Below are positions 1 through 6,123 of a stretch of 8,164 nt of DNA, one piece after another. The stretch spans positions 1 to 8,164 of the forward strand of contig SLSN01000067.1 of assembly GCA_007130415.1 (NCBI GenBank), given 5' to 3'. This stretch comes from Patescibacteria group bacterium (lineage in GTDB: Bacteria > Patescibacteriota > Dojkabacteria > SC72 > T1SED10-24). Within the stretch, counting starts at the first letter, position 1, and every line of letters begins with the position of its first letter. The position numbers were made by a program, and so were the translations under genes. The notes below the pieces were generated by a model. It was not told the DNA's origin. It saw nothing but the letters and a program-made list of their open reading frames with translations, and did not search any database.

Positions 1-933
1 AGAATAATACCTGTAAGTGAGAATGAAGGTAATATTGAACTTTTTTTTGACACAAAACTTCATTTTGGTAGTAAGTCTAATCCTGTGGATTTGGTAATCT
101 CAAGAGACGCAGGTATTGTTGCAGGCGAAATTTTGTATGTTTTGGATGCTGGTGAAAAACAAGCGTATGAGGTTTTTCTCAAGGATGGTGATTTTAGAGA
201 TATTTCAGATCAAAACAACCTCGTAAAAGAACCCATGTTTATTGATCTTGGCAACAACAAAGATGATCCAGCTTTGTATGTGTATGATGCTCAAAGTGGA
301 GCTTTGAGAGTAGGTTTAGATGATGATGGTGAGTTTAATGAATTCAAGAACCTTTCTGGGCTTAATCCTAGGGCTTTGGGTGGCGCTGGTATTAGTGCTT
401 TTGCAGTTTTTGGCCAGATGGATAGCTTAAATTTTCTAATTCCAGGTGAAAGCAGAATTGTTAGGGCTCAAGGTTTTGGCGGTACTACATACAATCTTCC
501 GTCTGAATATATTTCTCACCCTTCTTTTGAAAGTGGAACTGATTTGTTTGGAGATCAATATGTTTATGTTCTTTCAACAATAACTAATGGTATTAGAAGG
601 TTTGTACCTTTGACTGGATTAATGTCTCAGTTGTCTATAACGGGCTTACAGAATGATTTACAGAGTATTACGACTGGATATACTGGAACAACAATGAATC
701 GTGCTTTTGTTGTTTTTGATTCAGAAACAAAAAGGTTTGTTCAATTTACTAAGCCCATTGAAATCGGTGAAAATTTGGTCCATCCTGGTGAAATAGTTCT
801 GAAACATCAGTATGAGTACAGGGGGGAGAGAGAGGACATTTTTAATGATGTGAGAAGTTTGGTTTTAACTCATGATGATAAGGAGATGTATGTTTTAGAT
901 GGTACTAGAATCTGGAAAATTAATATTGAATAG
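1..933 (+). CDS. Beta-propeller-like repeat protein, 3' part (5' end outside window)
   Basis: The frame is open from the first base to the TAG at 931-933, giving 310 residues with no stop upstream. The GTG at 85 is therefore not a convincing start, and the gene very probably begins before the window. I do not recognise a named family. The protein carries a loosely repeated motif of hydrophobic-Y-V-L/Y-D/S followed by a short turn and a second strand: 'ILYVLDAGEKQAYEV', 'ALYVYDAQSGALRVG', 'QYVYVLSTITNGIRRF' and, at the very C-terminus, 'MYVLDGTRIWKINIE'. This spacing is typical of blades of a beta-propeller or a similar all-beta repeat fold. No membrane segment is visible in the part present. 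It ends 7 bases before smpB and is probably co-transcribed with it. Function is unknown; an N-terminal anchor or signal, if any, lies outside the window. Confidence 0.8.
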   Translation, partial: RIIPVSENEGNIELFFDTKLHFGSKSNPVDLVISRDAGIVAGEILYVLDAGEKQAYEVFLKDGDFRDISDQNNLVKEPMFIDLGNNKDDPALYVYDAQSGALRVGLDDDGEFNEFKNLSGLNPRALGGAGISAFAVFGQMDSLNFLIPGESRIVRAQGFGGTTYNLPSEYISHPSFESGTDLFGDQYVYVLSTITNGIRRFVPLTGLMSQLSITGLQNDLQSITTGYTGTTMNRAFVVFDSETKRFVQFTKPIEIGENLVHPGEIVLKHQYEYRGEREDIFNDVRSLVLTHDDKEMYVLDGTRIWKINIE

Positions 934-940
934 GAGAGAA

Positions 941-1387
941 ATGAAGCCTGTAAAAAATCGTAAAGCTTTTTTTGATTATGAAATTTTGGAAACACTTGAG
1001 GTGGGTGTTGTTTTAGAAGGTCATGAGGTTAAATCGGCAAGACAAGGGGGTTTTTCCTTAAAAGACAGCTATGTTATTGTTAAAGATGAAGAGTTTTTTT
1101 TACTAAATGCGAATATCGCTAGATATAAATATATGTCAAATGATGAATATGACCCGAACAGAACAAGAAAATTACTCGCTAGTAAGAAGCAAATAATTTC
1201 TTGGGCTTCAAAAATGAAGCAGGGTAATTTGACAATAGTACCTTTGAAAGCCTATGCTAAAGGGAAGAATATAAAGTTGGAGGTAGGTTTGGCTAGGGGT
1301 AAGAAGAAATATGAAAAGAAAGAAGCCTTGAAGAAAAAAGAATTAGATAGGCAGTTACATAGAGAAAAAAGAGAGTTTATGGTATAA
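941..1387 (+). CDS. smpB: SmpB, SsrA (tmRNA)-binding protein
   Basis: SmpB binds the tRNA-like domain of tmRNA and delivers it to stalled ribosomes for trans-translation, which rescues the ribosome and tags the broken protein for degradation. The 148-residue product has the usual family length and landmarks: 'NRKAFFDYEILE' near residues 6-17, 'VLEGHEVKSARQGGFSLKDSY' around 24-44 (usually G-T/C/W-EVKS-R-G..NLKDSY), 'DPNRTRKLL' at 71-79, 'GLARGKKKYEKKEALKKKE' at 116-134, and a basic C-terminal tail that enters the mRNA channel. The frame also opens with an ATG at 899 inside the preceding gene, but the ATG at 941 follows GGAGAG (933-938) at good spacing and gives the canonical N-terminus, so 941 is chosen. 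The His in 'GHEVKS' is a less common residue at a variable position. The tmRNA gene itself is not recognised in this window. Confidence 0.97.
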   Translation: MKPVKNRKAFFDYEILETLEVGVVLEGHEVKSARQGGFSLKDSYVIVKDEEFFLLNANIARYKYMSNDEYDPNRTRKLLASKKQIISWASKMKQGNLTIVPLKAYAKGKNIKLEVGLARGKKKYEKKEALKKKELDRQLHREKREFMV

Positions 1388-1388
1388 T
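1380..1388 (+). promoter_or_regulatory. Extended -10 promoter overlapping the smpB stop codon
   Basis: TGGTATAAT matches the extended -10 consensus TGnTATAAT exactly and overlaps the last codons and stop of smpB. No good -35 is seen at 16-18 bases upstream, which is acceptable for an extended -10 promoter. The predicted start near 1395 would give a leader of about 23 bases before the ATG at 1418, which lacks a Shine-Dalgarno sequence. Inferred from sequence only. Confidence 0.5.
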
Positions 1389-1417
1389 GACCTGTAGTTA
1401 ATTGATAGTGCTTTAAT

Positions 1418-1726
1418 ATGGATAACGAAAAAAAGAACGAATTGCAAAATGAAATAAAGAATTCAACCTTTGTCGAAAAGGGTGAGGTTTCTGTTGAGGC
1501 AGTTTCTGAAGGTCCTAAGGCTTTTGTTGAAGATAAGGTTGCAAAAGATGAAGGTGGTGTTGATGTTAAAAAAGATAGTGCTAAAGCAGTACAGAAACCA
1601 ACTTTTACGGGGGAAAAAGGTTTAGGTTATGATATAGATGAAAATGATGAGGATCTTAATGAAATTTCTGACTACTCTTCTGCTAATATGTGGCGTAAGG
1701 CTTTAAAAGACAAGAAAATAGCCTAA
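1418..1726 (+). CDS. Small acidic, probably disordered protein
   Basis: A 102-residue protein of unknown family. It is very hydrophilic and rich in Glu, Asp and Lys, with no Cys and no hydrophobic segment long enough for a membrane helix, so it is probably cytoplasmic and largely disordered over residues 1-65. The C-terminal third is more ordered-looking: 'FTGEKGLGYDIDENDEDLNEISDYSSANMWRKALKDKKIA' splits into an acidic stretch (about 73-87) and a short amphipathic, basic end with the only Trp ('SANMWRKALKDKK'), a plausible binding motif. The ATG at 1418 is the only sensible start. No Shine-Dalgarno sequence precedes it, but a perfect extended -10 lies just upstream. Codon use matches smpB and the ATPase gene. 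It sits 30 bases after smpB and 68 bases before the ATPase gene. Reality of the gene is likely; function cannot be assigned. Confidence 0.72.
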   Translation: MDNEKKNELQNEIKNSTFVEKGEVSVEAVSEGPKAFVEDKVAKDEGGVDVKKDSAKAVQKPTFTGEKGLGYDIDENDEDLNEISDYSSANMWRKALKDKKIA

Positions 1727-1794
1727 ATTTCCTTTCTAGATTATCCCCATTTTTTATGTTATCCTTACGTACTTAATAACGTATTTTTTAAGTT

Positions 1795-4266
1795 ATGTTT
1801 AATATTCTGCCTAACCATATAGAAATGTTTTTTAAGCTATTAGGTCAAGGTATTGGCCCTAGTCCCGCTCCGCTTCCTGATGATAGTTTGGCTGTTGGTG
1901 GTCCTTCAGTAGGAGTAATAGTCTTTTTCTTTTTTCTCCTTTTACTTTGTATCGCTGCTGTAGGAATATATCTCTACATGCAATATCTTAAAAAAGAAGA
2001 TCGTGAGAGTAAAACAAAATCTGGGGTTTTGCTTGAAGTTAGGGTACCTAGTACAAATGAGTGGGAGATAGGGATTGCTGAAAGAATGTTTGCAAACTTG
2101 TATGGTATTGGTGGTCTTGGAAAAGGTTTGAAGAAATATATAACAGTAAATAATTGTGTTAGTTTTGAAATAGTTGGTTTGCCTGGTGAAATACGTTTCT
2201 ACGTATATACACCGAAAAGATTTGTTGATCTTGTTGAAAAACAAATACTCGGTGCATACCAAGATGCAGACATTTCTGTTGTTGAAGAATACAATATATT
2301 TGCAAAAGATTGTAAGGTTGCATATACAAGCTTAGAACTTACAGACGCTGAATATTATCCACTAAAAGTTGCAGAAGATTTCAAGGGGGATCCTTTGGGG
2401 AATCTTTTGAGTGTAGTGAGTAAGATGGGTGAGAATGAGGGTATGGTGATACAGGTTGTTGTTGCTCCTGCGGGTAGTGATTGGCAAAAAAAGGGTGCTA
2501 AATTTGCACGTAGTGTTGAAGCAAATAATGCTGATCCTGAAAAGAAAAAGATGAAAGTTTCTCAAGAGCAGTTACAAGCTATTACAAAGAAAACTTCGAA
2601 AATTGGTTTTTACACAAGCATTCGTATTGTAGCTAGTGCTCCTGAAAAAGAAATAGCAGAAATGCATGTTGATAATGTTGTTGGTGCTTTTGAGCAGTTT
2701 TCTAATCCAGGGATTAATGATTTTAAGAAAAAAGATGCAAGTAAGTATTCCCAGGAGGAATTTATGCATAATGTAATATACAGAAGAATGCCTCTTAAGG
2801 TTAAAACAGTTTTGAATGTTGAGGAATTAGCGGCAATATATCACTTCCCAAGTAAAGAAATAACGCTTCCATATATTAATTGGCTCAGGTCTAAAGTAGC
2901 TCCTGTTGCTAATTGGGTTAGTGAAGATGTCGCTTCAAAAGATACCATATGGATAGGGGAGAATGTGTATCGTAGTAAAAGGAGGAAAATTTGTTTTAAA
3001 AAAGATGATCGTAGAAGGCATACATATATTTTGGGTCAAACGGGTTCTGGTAAATCAAGGTTGATGCTTAGAATGGTTGTCCAAGATATTTACAACGGTG
3101 AGGGTGTTTGTTTTATTGATCCTCATGGAGAAACTGCAAAGTTAATTTTAGAAAGAATCCCTCCAGAAAGGGCAGAGGATGTAATATATTTCAATCTTGC
3201 AGACTATGAGCGTCCTTTTGGTCTTAATTTCTTAGAGTATCATAGCGAACAACACAAACACATAATAGTAAACTCTTTCATAGATATGTTGATTAAGATG
3301 TTTGATCCAACTAATCAGGGTTTTGTTGGTCCAGCATATCAACAGGCCATTCGTAATTCTATGCTTACCGCAATGAGTAAGGAAGGTTCAACGCTAATTG
3401 AAGTGGTTCGAATGCTTACGGATGAAAAATGGGTTATGGAGGAGTGGTTACCATATATTAAAGACGATTTAGTTCGTAGATATTGGACTGACCAGGTAGC
3501 TAAAACTGACCAAAAAACAAAATCTGAGAGTTTGGGCTATTTTGTTTCGAAGTTTGATAAATTTGTCACAAATCTTGCAATTAGAAATGTTCTTGGGCAG
3601 TCAAAATCTTCTTTTGATGCACGTAAGGTTATGGATGAAGGGAAGATATTAATAGTTAATCTTTCTAAAGGAGCCATTGGTGATGAAAACATGAGGTTAA
3701 TGGGTTTGCTCCTTATACAAAAAATCCTTGGAGCTGCATTAAGTAGGGATGATGTGCCTGAAGAACAAAGAAAAGACTTTTTCCTTTATGTTGATGAATT
3801 TCAAAATTTCACAACGGATGAATTTCAAACAATCCTTTCTGAAGCTAGAAAGTATAGGTTAAGTTTAACGGTAGGTAACCAATACATTGGTCAGATGACT
3901 GATGAGATTAAAAATGCAGTTTTTGGTAATGTTGGTACTTTGTTAATAGGTAGGACTGGTTCAGATGATGCTAAGTTTTTAGAGGGGCAATTTGAACCGA
4001 CATTTAATGCTCATGATATAGTGGGGCAGCCAAACTTTAACTTTTATTCTAAGCTTTTATGCAATGGAGAGTATCCAACCCCGTTTTCCATGGAAACAGC
4101 AGTTTATCCTTTTAACCCAAAGAGTAATTTTCAAATGGCTACATATCCTAAACTTACACCGATAATTGAAAATATGTCTAGAATGAAATATGGTAGGGAT
4201 GCAAATCTTGTAGCTGAAGAAATTTCACGCAGAGGTGATTTTAAATCAAACACAGATGATGATTAA
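1795..4266 (+). CDS. TraD/VirD4-like type IV secretion coupling-type ATPase, membrane anchored
   Basis: An 823-residue protein with one N-terminal membrane segment (about 38-63, 'GVIVFFFFLLLLCIAAVGIYLY') after a short Pro-rich extracytoplasmic end, a long region of about 340 residues without recognised motifs, then a RecA-like motor domain. Visible motifs are Walker A 'GQTGSGKS' (414-421), 'IDPHGE' (441-446), Walker B 'FFLYVDEFQNF' (662-672) and a sensor-like 'GNQYIGQM' (694-701). This order and the C-terminal domain match the VirD4/TraD/TraG family of hexameric ATPases that feed DNA or protein to type IV secretion channels. ATG 1795 keeps the membrane segment; ATG 1825 is an alternative start, and neither has a Shine-Dalgarno sequence. 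No relaxase, VirB4 or pilin gene is nearby, so its role may be in DNA uptake, a reduced secretion machine or a surface function rather than conjugation. The family call is firm; the substrate is unknown. Confidence 0.9.
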   Translation: MFNILPNHIEMFFKLLGQGIGPSPAPLPDDSLAVGGPSVGVIVFFFFLLLLCIAAVGIYLYMQYLKKEDRESKTKSGVLLEVRVPSTNEWEIGIAERMFANLYGIGGLGKGLKKYITVNNCVSFEIVGLPGEIRFYVYTPKRFVDLVEKQILGAYQDADISVVEEYNIFAKDCKVAYTSLELTDAEYYPLKVAEDFKGDPLGNLLSVVSKMGENEGMVIQVVVAPAGSDWQKKGAKFARSVEANNADPEKKKMKVSQEQLQAITKKTSKIGFYTSIRIVASAPEKEIAEMHVDNVVGAFEQFSNPGINDFKKKDASKYSQEEFMHNVIYRRMPLKVKTVLNVEELAAIYHFPSKEITLPYINWLRSKVAPVANWVSEDVASKDTIWIGENVYRSKRRKICFKKDDRRRHTYILGQTGSGKSRLMLRMVVQDIYNGEGVCFIDPHGETAKLILERIPPERAEDVIYFNLADYERPFGLNFLEYHSEQHKHIIVNSFIDMLIKMFDPTNQGFVGPAYQQAIRNSMLTAMSKEGSTLIEVVRMLTDEKWVMEEWLPYIKDDLVRRYWTDQVAKTDQKTKSESLGYFVSKFDKFVTNLAIRNVLGQSKSSFDARKVMDEGKILIVNLSKGAIGDENMRLMGLLLIQKILGAALSRDDVPEEQRKDFFLYVDEFQNFTTDEFQTILSEARKYRLSLTVGNQYIGQMTDEIKNAVFGNVGTLLIGRTGSDDAKFLEGQFEPTFNAHDIVGQPNFNFYSKLLCNGEYPTPFSMETAVYPFNPKSNFQMATYPKLTPIIENMSRMKYGRDANLVAEEISRRGDFKSNTDDD

Positions 4267-4281
4267 AACGTCTTTTTGTTG

Positions 4282-4287
4282 TATAAT
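4282..4287 (+). promoter_or_regulatory. -10 element for tRNA-Ile
   Basis: A perfect TATAAT lies 12 bases upstream of the tRNA 5' end, placing a start near 4294. The -35 region (about 4259-4264, overlapping the end of the ATPase gene) is poor. Likely a dedicated tRNA promoter. Confidence 0.45.
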
Positions 4288-4299
4288 CCTACATCCTGT

Positions 4300-4373
4300 G
4301 GGAGTATAGCTCAGGTGGTTAGAGCACGGTTCTTATAAAGCCGAGGTCGGTGGTTCAAGTCCACCTACTCCCA
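4300..4373 (+). tRNA. trnI-UAU: tRNA-Ile with anticodon UAU
   Basis: A complete cloverleaf can be folded by hand: acceptor GGGAGTA (4300-4306) with TACTCCC (4366-4372); D stem GCTC/GAGC (4309-4312, 4322-4325); anticodon stem CGGTT/AGCCG (4327-4331, 4339-4343, one G-U pair); loop CTTATAA with anticodon TAT at 4334-4336; five-base variable loop; T arm GGTGG-TTCAAGT-CCACC (4349-4365); discriminator A73 at 4373. CCA is not encoded. The body, with 'TAGCTCAGGTGGTTAGAGC' and 'GAGGTCGGTGGTTCAAGTC', is typical of bacterial tRNA-Ile. Anticodon UAU would read AUA directly. Most bacteria instead read AUA with a CAU tRNA modified to lysidine by TilS, so this is an unusual decoding solution. It lies 33 bases after the ATPase gene and marks the border of the A-rich cassette. 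Confidence 0.96.
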
Positions 4374-4503
4374 TTTTAGAATGGATGTTGTTCCCTCCGC
4401 AATATGGTAGAGTCTCGCTTGCCTTTGCTCTTATGTAAATTAATGGATTATATCCTAAAAAATTGATATAATGCCGTCACAATAAATTTTTATTTCTTAC
4501 GCA
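4374..4503 (+). other. Intergenic segment between tRNA and the radical SAM cassette
   Basis: No gene is supported here. The stretch holds a few very short frames (9-20 codons) without initiation signals. Around 4402-4424, 'ATGGTAGAGTCTCGCTTGCC' resembles the D-arm to anticodon part of a tRNA-Gly(GCC), but no matching stems or T arm follow, so it is at most a decayed fragment. The only clear signal is the extended -10 at 4464-4472. Confidence 0.5.
4464..4472 (+). promoter_or_regulatory. Extended -10 promoter of the radical SAM operon
   Basis: TGATATAAT matches TGnTATAAT exactly. No strong -35 is present at the usual distance. The inferred start near 4479 would leave about 25 bases before the mini-ORF at 4504 and about 100 before the radical SAM start. 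It is the only good promoter seen for the genes from 4504 to 7846. Confidence 0.55.
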
Positions 4504-4584
4504 ATGCTTATCCTCAAAAAAAATAAAGCTTGCAAAATCTGCCAACCCTCTAAAAACCCAAAGAGAGGGAAGAAAAATGGATGA
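4504..4584 (+). CDS. Candidate precursor or leader peptide, 26 residues, CxxC motif
   Basis: A short frame from ATG 4504 to TGA 4582-4584 encodes 26 residues. It starts hydrophobic ('MLILKKNK'), has a central 'ACKICQPS' with two Cys two residues apart (positions 10 and 13), and ends very basic and Gly-containing ('KNPKRGKKNG'). Its stop overlaps the radical SAM start as ATGA (4581-4584), the classic arrangement for translational coupling, and it begins about 25 bases after the presumed transcription start. Small peptides coded directly before a radical SAM/SPASM gene are often its substrates, so a RiPP precursor is the attractive reading. Against it: no Shine-Dalgarno sequence, short length, and the possibility that it is only a regulatory leader peptide or chance. 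Position, overlap and composition are seen; substrate status is inferred. Confidence 0.4.
   Translation: MLILKKNKACKICQPSKNPKRGKKNG
4546..4569 (+). promoter_or_regulatory. Hairpin covering the radical SAM ribosome binding site
   Basis: CCCTCT (4546-4551) can pair with AGAGGG (4564-4569) across a 12-base loop. The right arm contains the only Shine-Dalgarno-like purine run upstream of the radical SAM gene. Translation of the mini-ORF would pass through this stem and expose the site, consistent with coupled expression. The stem has only 6 bp, so its stability is modest. Confidence 0.4.
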
Positions 4585-5567
4585 TAGACAAACAAACAAA
4601 GGAAGCTATATATGTAGGAGATCCCTATCTTATACAGCTTAATCTTTTAAATAGTTGCATTAACAATTGCGAATATTGTTACATTAAATCTTCGTCTGCA
4701 CAAATTTTAAATCCAAGAAGGTTGAAGAAATTTTTCCAAAAATTTGAAGAATATCACAATAGGTATAATTTAAAAATTTCTGTTTCGCTAACAGGTGGGG
4801 ACCTTTTTTTATATCCTCATTTAGAGTGGATCATTGAATACCTTAGAAAAGCAGAAAATGTTTCTTCTATCTCTTTACTTTTAAATTCTCTATGGCATAA
4901 AAATTCGAAAAAAATAATTTTAGGTATTTTAAATAAAATTGAAAACATACAACTTAATATAGATAACATAGAAAATAGAGAATGTGATTTAAAATGGTTA
5001 GCAAGTAAGAAAATACCTGTAAACATAAAAATTCTCTTATCAAAAAATACCAACTATTATAACTCGCAAATGAATATTCTAAAAAAACTTACAAAAAGCA
5101 ATCCTAGCCTTCGCGTTTCGGTCGATAGATTGATTCCGACGTCAAAAGAACAGTTAAAAGATATGTGTTCTCTTAAAGAACTTCGGGAAAAAGCAAGCGA
5201 AATTTTAATTTTAAGTAATGGTAATTTTGTTTGTGATGATCCTATTATTAAGCTTTTATTTGATCAAAAAGAGAAATTACAGACGGATTCTCTTCATGGC
5301 TGTTCTATTGGGAAGGGATCTGTAACCGTATATCCCGATGGAGCAATAAAACTCTGTGCTAGGATACCAAAATTTGAGACTGGGCTTACAATAGAAAATT
5401 TTGATCTTAAAGAATATATTCATTTAGCAAACAAATTAACAAGAAAGATTCATGATAAATGCAGAAAGTGTACAGAATATCAGTTTTGCAAAGGAGGTTG
5501 CCCTGCCACTTTTTTTGTTAAAAGTAATAGATTAGATAAAGATATTAATTGCTACTATGAAGAATAA
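4581..5567 (+). CDS. Radical SAM/SPASM peptide-modifying enzyme
   Basis: A 328-residue enzyme expected to cleave S-adenosylmethionine to a 5'-deoxyadenosyl radical. The SAM cluster motif CxxxCxxC is 'CINNCEYC' (Cys 26, 30, 33), followed by the SAM-binding 'LTGGDLFLYPH' (70-80, in place of GGEP). The C-terminus is a textbook SPASM domain: C241-x12-G254-x4-C259, then C294-x2-C297-x5-C303-x3-C307, then C324, enough for two auxiliary [4Fe-4S] clusters. SPASM enzymes mostly modify ribosomal peptides (thioether or carbon-carbon crosslinks, AlbA- and PqqE-like) or proteins (anSME). No N-terminal peptide-recognition domain precedes the core, since only about 16 residues come before the first strand, so leader recognition would need another partner. 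ATG 4581 overlaps the mini-ORF stop; an out-of-frame ATG at 4577 sits closer to the purine run. First main gene of the cassette; the next gene overlaps it by 11 bp. The substrate is not known. Confidence 0.93.
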   Translation: MIDKQTKEAIYVGDPYLIQLNLLNSCINNCEYCYIKSSSAQILNPRRLKKFFQKFEEYHNRYNLKISVSLTGGDLFLYPHLEWIIEYLRKAENVSSISLLLNSLWHKNSKKIILGILNKIENIQLNIDNIENRECDLKWLASKKIPVNIKILLSKNTNYYNSQMNILKKLTKSNPSLRVSVDRLIPTSKEQLKDMCSLKELREKASEILILSNGNFVCDDPIIKLLFDQKEKLQTDSLHGCSIGKGSVTVYPDGAIKLCARIPKFETGLTIENFDLKEYIHLANKLTRKIHDKCRKCTEYQFCKGGCPATFFVKSNRLDKDINCYYEE

Positions 5568-6120
5568 CTTAATTAAATTACCAATTAAAAAATATCGGAA
5601 TAAAATTCCAGGCTACTGTTTAGTTGGAGCTTATTTAACAGTACGAAATACATATGAAAAAGGATTCAATCCATCAGGAGAAGAAATAATTTTATATGAA
5701 AGATTTAAAAACAAAATTACCACTCTTGAGTTAATCAAACTTTTAAAAAAACATCAGTATTCTATAAAAATTTTTTCAGAAAAAAATTATCGTTCCTTTT
5801 TAAAAAATAGTGCAAATACTTCTGATTTAGTAAAAAATTATGTAGAATTTATTGAGGAATCTAACATCTTTGAAAAAACAGGAATAACTCCGAATCGAGA
5901 GCTTTTCATAAATTGTTTACAGGAAGGATATTTACTCTTAGTAAATGGTGTCCAAGGTAAAAGCCCCCATATGAGAATAATTTTTGGATATATTGACGAG
6001 AAGTTTTTAATTATAGATTCTTCTGACAAAGAGCATTTGGAAGTTTCTTTTAATTCATTAAAAAAATTACTTAATGCACCACTTGGTTTTTGGATGGTAG
6101 CAGCAAAACCTTCGAAATAA
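5557..6120 (+). CDS. C39-like papain-fold cysteine peptidase homologue (shorter paralogue)
   Basis: A 187-residue protein with the layout of the C39-like papain superfamily: nucleophile candidate Cys21 in 'IPGYCLVGAYL', His138 in 'SPHMRIIFGY', and Asp154 in 'FLIIDSSD'. It is clearly homologous to the next gene, sharing 'FSE.(N/D)YR', 'LLVNG', 'PHMR(I/V)(I/V).GY' and a C-terminal 'PLG(F/Q)(W/F)'. At the position of the oxyanion-hole Gln, six residues before Cys, it has Asn15, and the Cys is preceded by Pro-Gly-Tyr. It may therefore be an altered peptidase, an acyltransferase-like enzyme or a scaffold. No signal peptide, membrane helix or ABC-transporter domain is present, unlike C39 domains of bacteriocin exporters, so it is probably cytoplasmic. 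ATG 5557 overlaps the radical SAM stop by 11 bp and lacks a Shine-Dalgarno sequence, which points to coupling. The superfamily call is by motif and pattern; the reaction is inferred. Confidence 0.75.
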   Translation: MKNNLIKLPIKKYRNKIPGYCLVGAYLTVRNTYEKGFNPSGEEIILYERFKNKITTLELIKLLKKHQYSIKIFSEKNYRSFLKNSANTSDLVKNYVEFIEESNIFEKTGITPNRELFINCLQEGYLLLVNGVQGKSPHMRIIFGYIDEKFLIIDSSDKEHLEVSFNSLKKLLNAPLGFWMVAAKPSK

Positions 6121-6123
6121 AAA

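Noticed and set aside
85..87. GTG as the start of the first gene
   Set aside because: The frame is open back to base 1 with protein-like codon use and no stop, so the gene is cut by the window edge rather than starting here.
899..940. Longer smpB starting at ATG 899
   Set aside because: It would overlap the preceding gene by 35 bases, lacks a ribosome binding site, and adds residues before the canonical SmpB N-terminus. GGAGAG directly precedes ATG 941.
1942..2769. Minus-strand frames opposite the ATPase gene
   Set aside because: They lie antisense to a well-supported gene, are rich in Cys/Phe/Ser/Tyr as expected from reversed codons, and show no motifs.
4402..4424. Second tRNA (Gly-GCC) just after tRNA-Ile
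   Set aside because: A D-arm and anticodon-like string is present, but the anticodon stem does not pair and no T arm follows.
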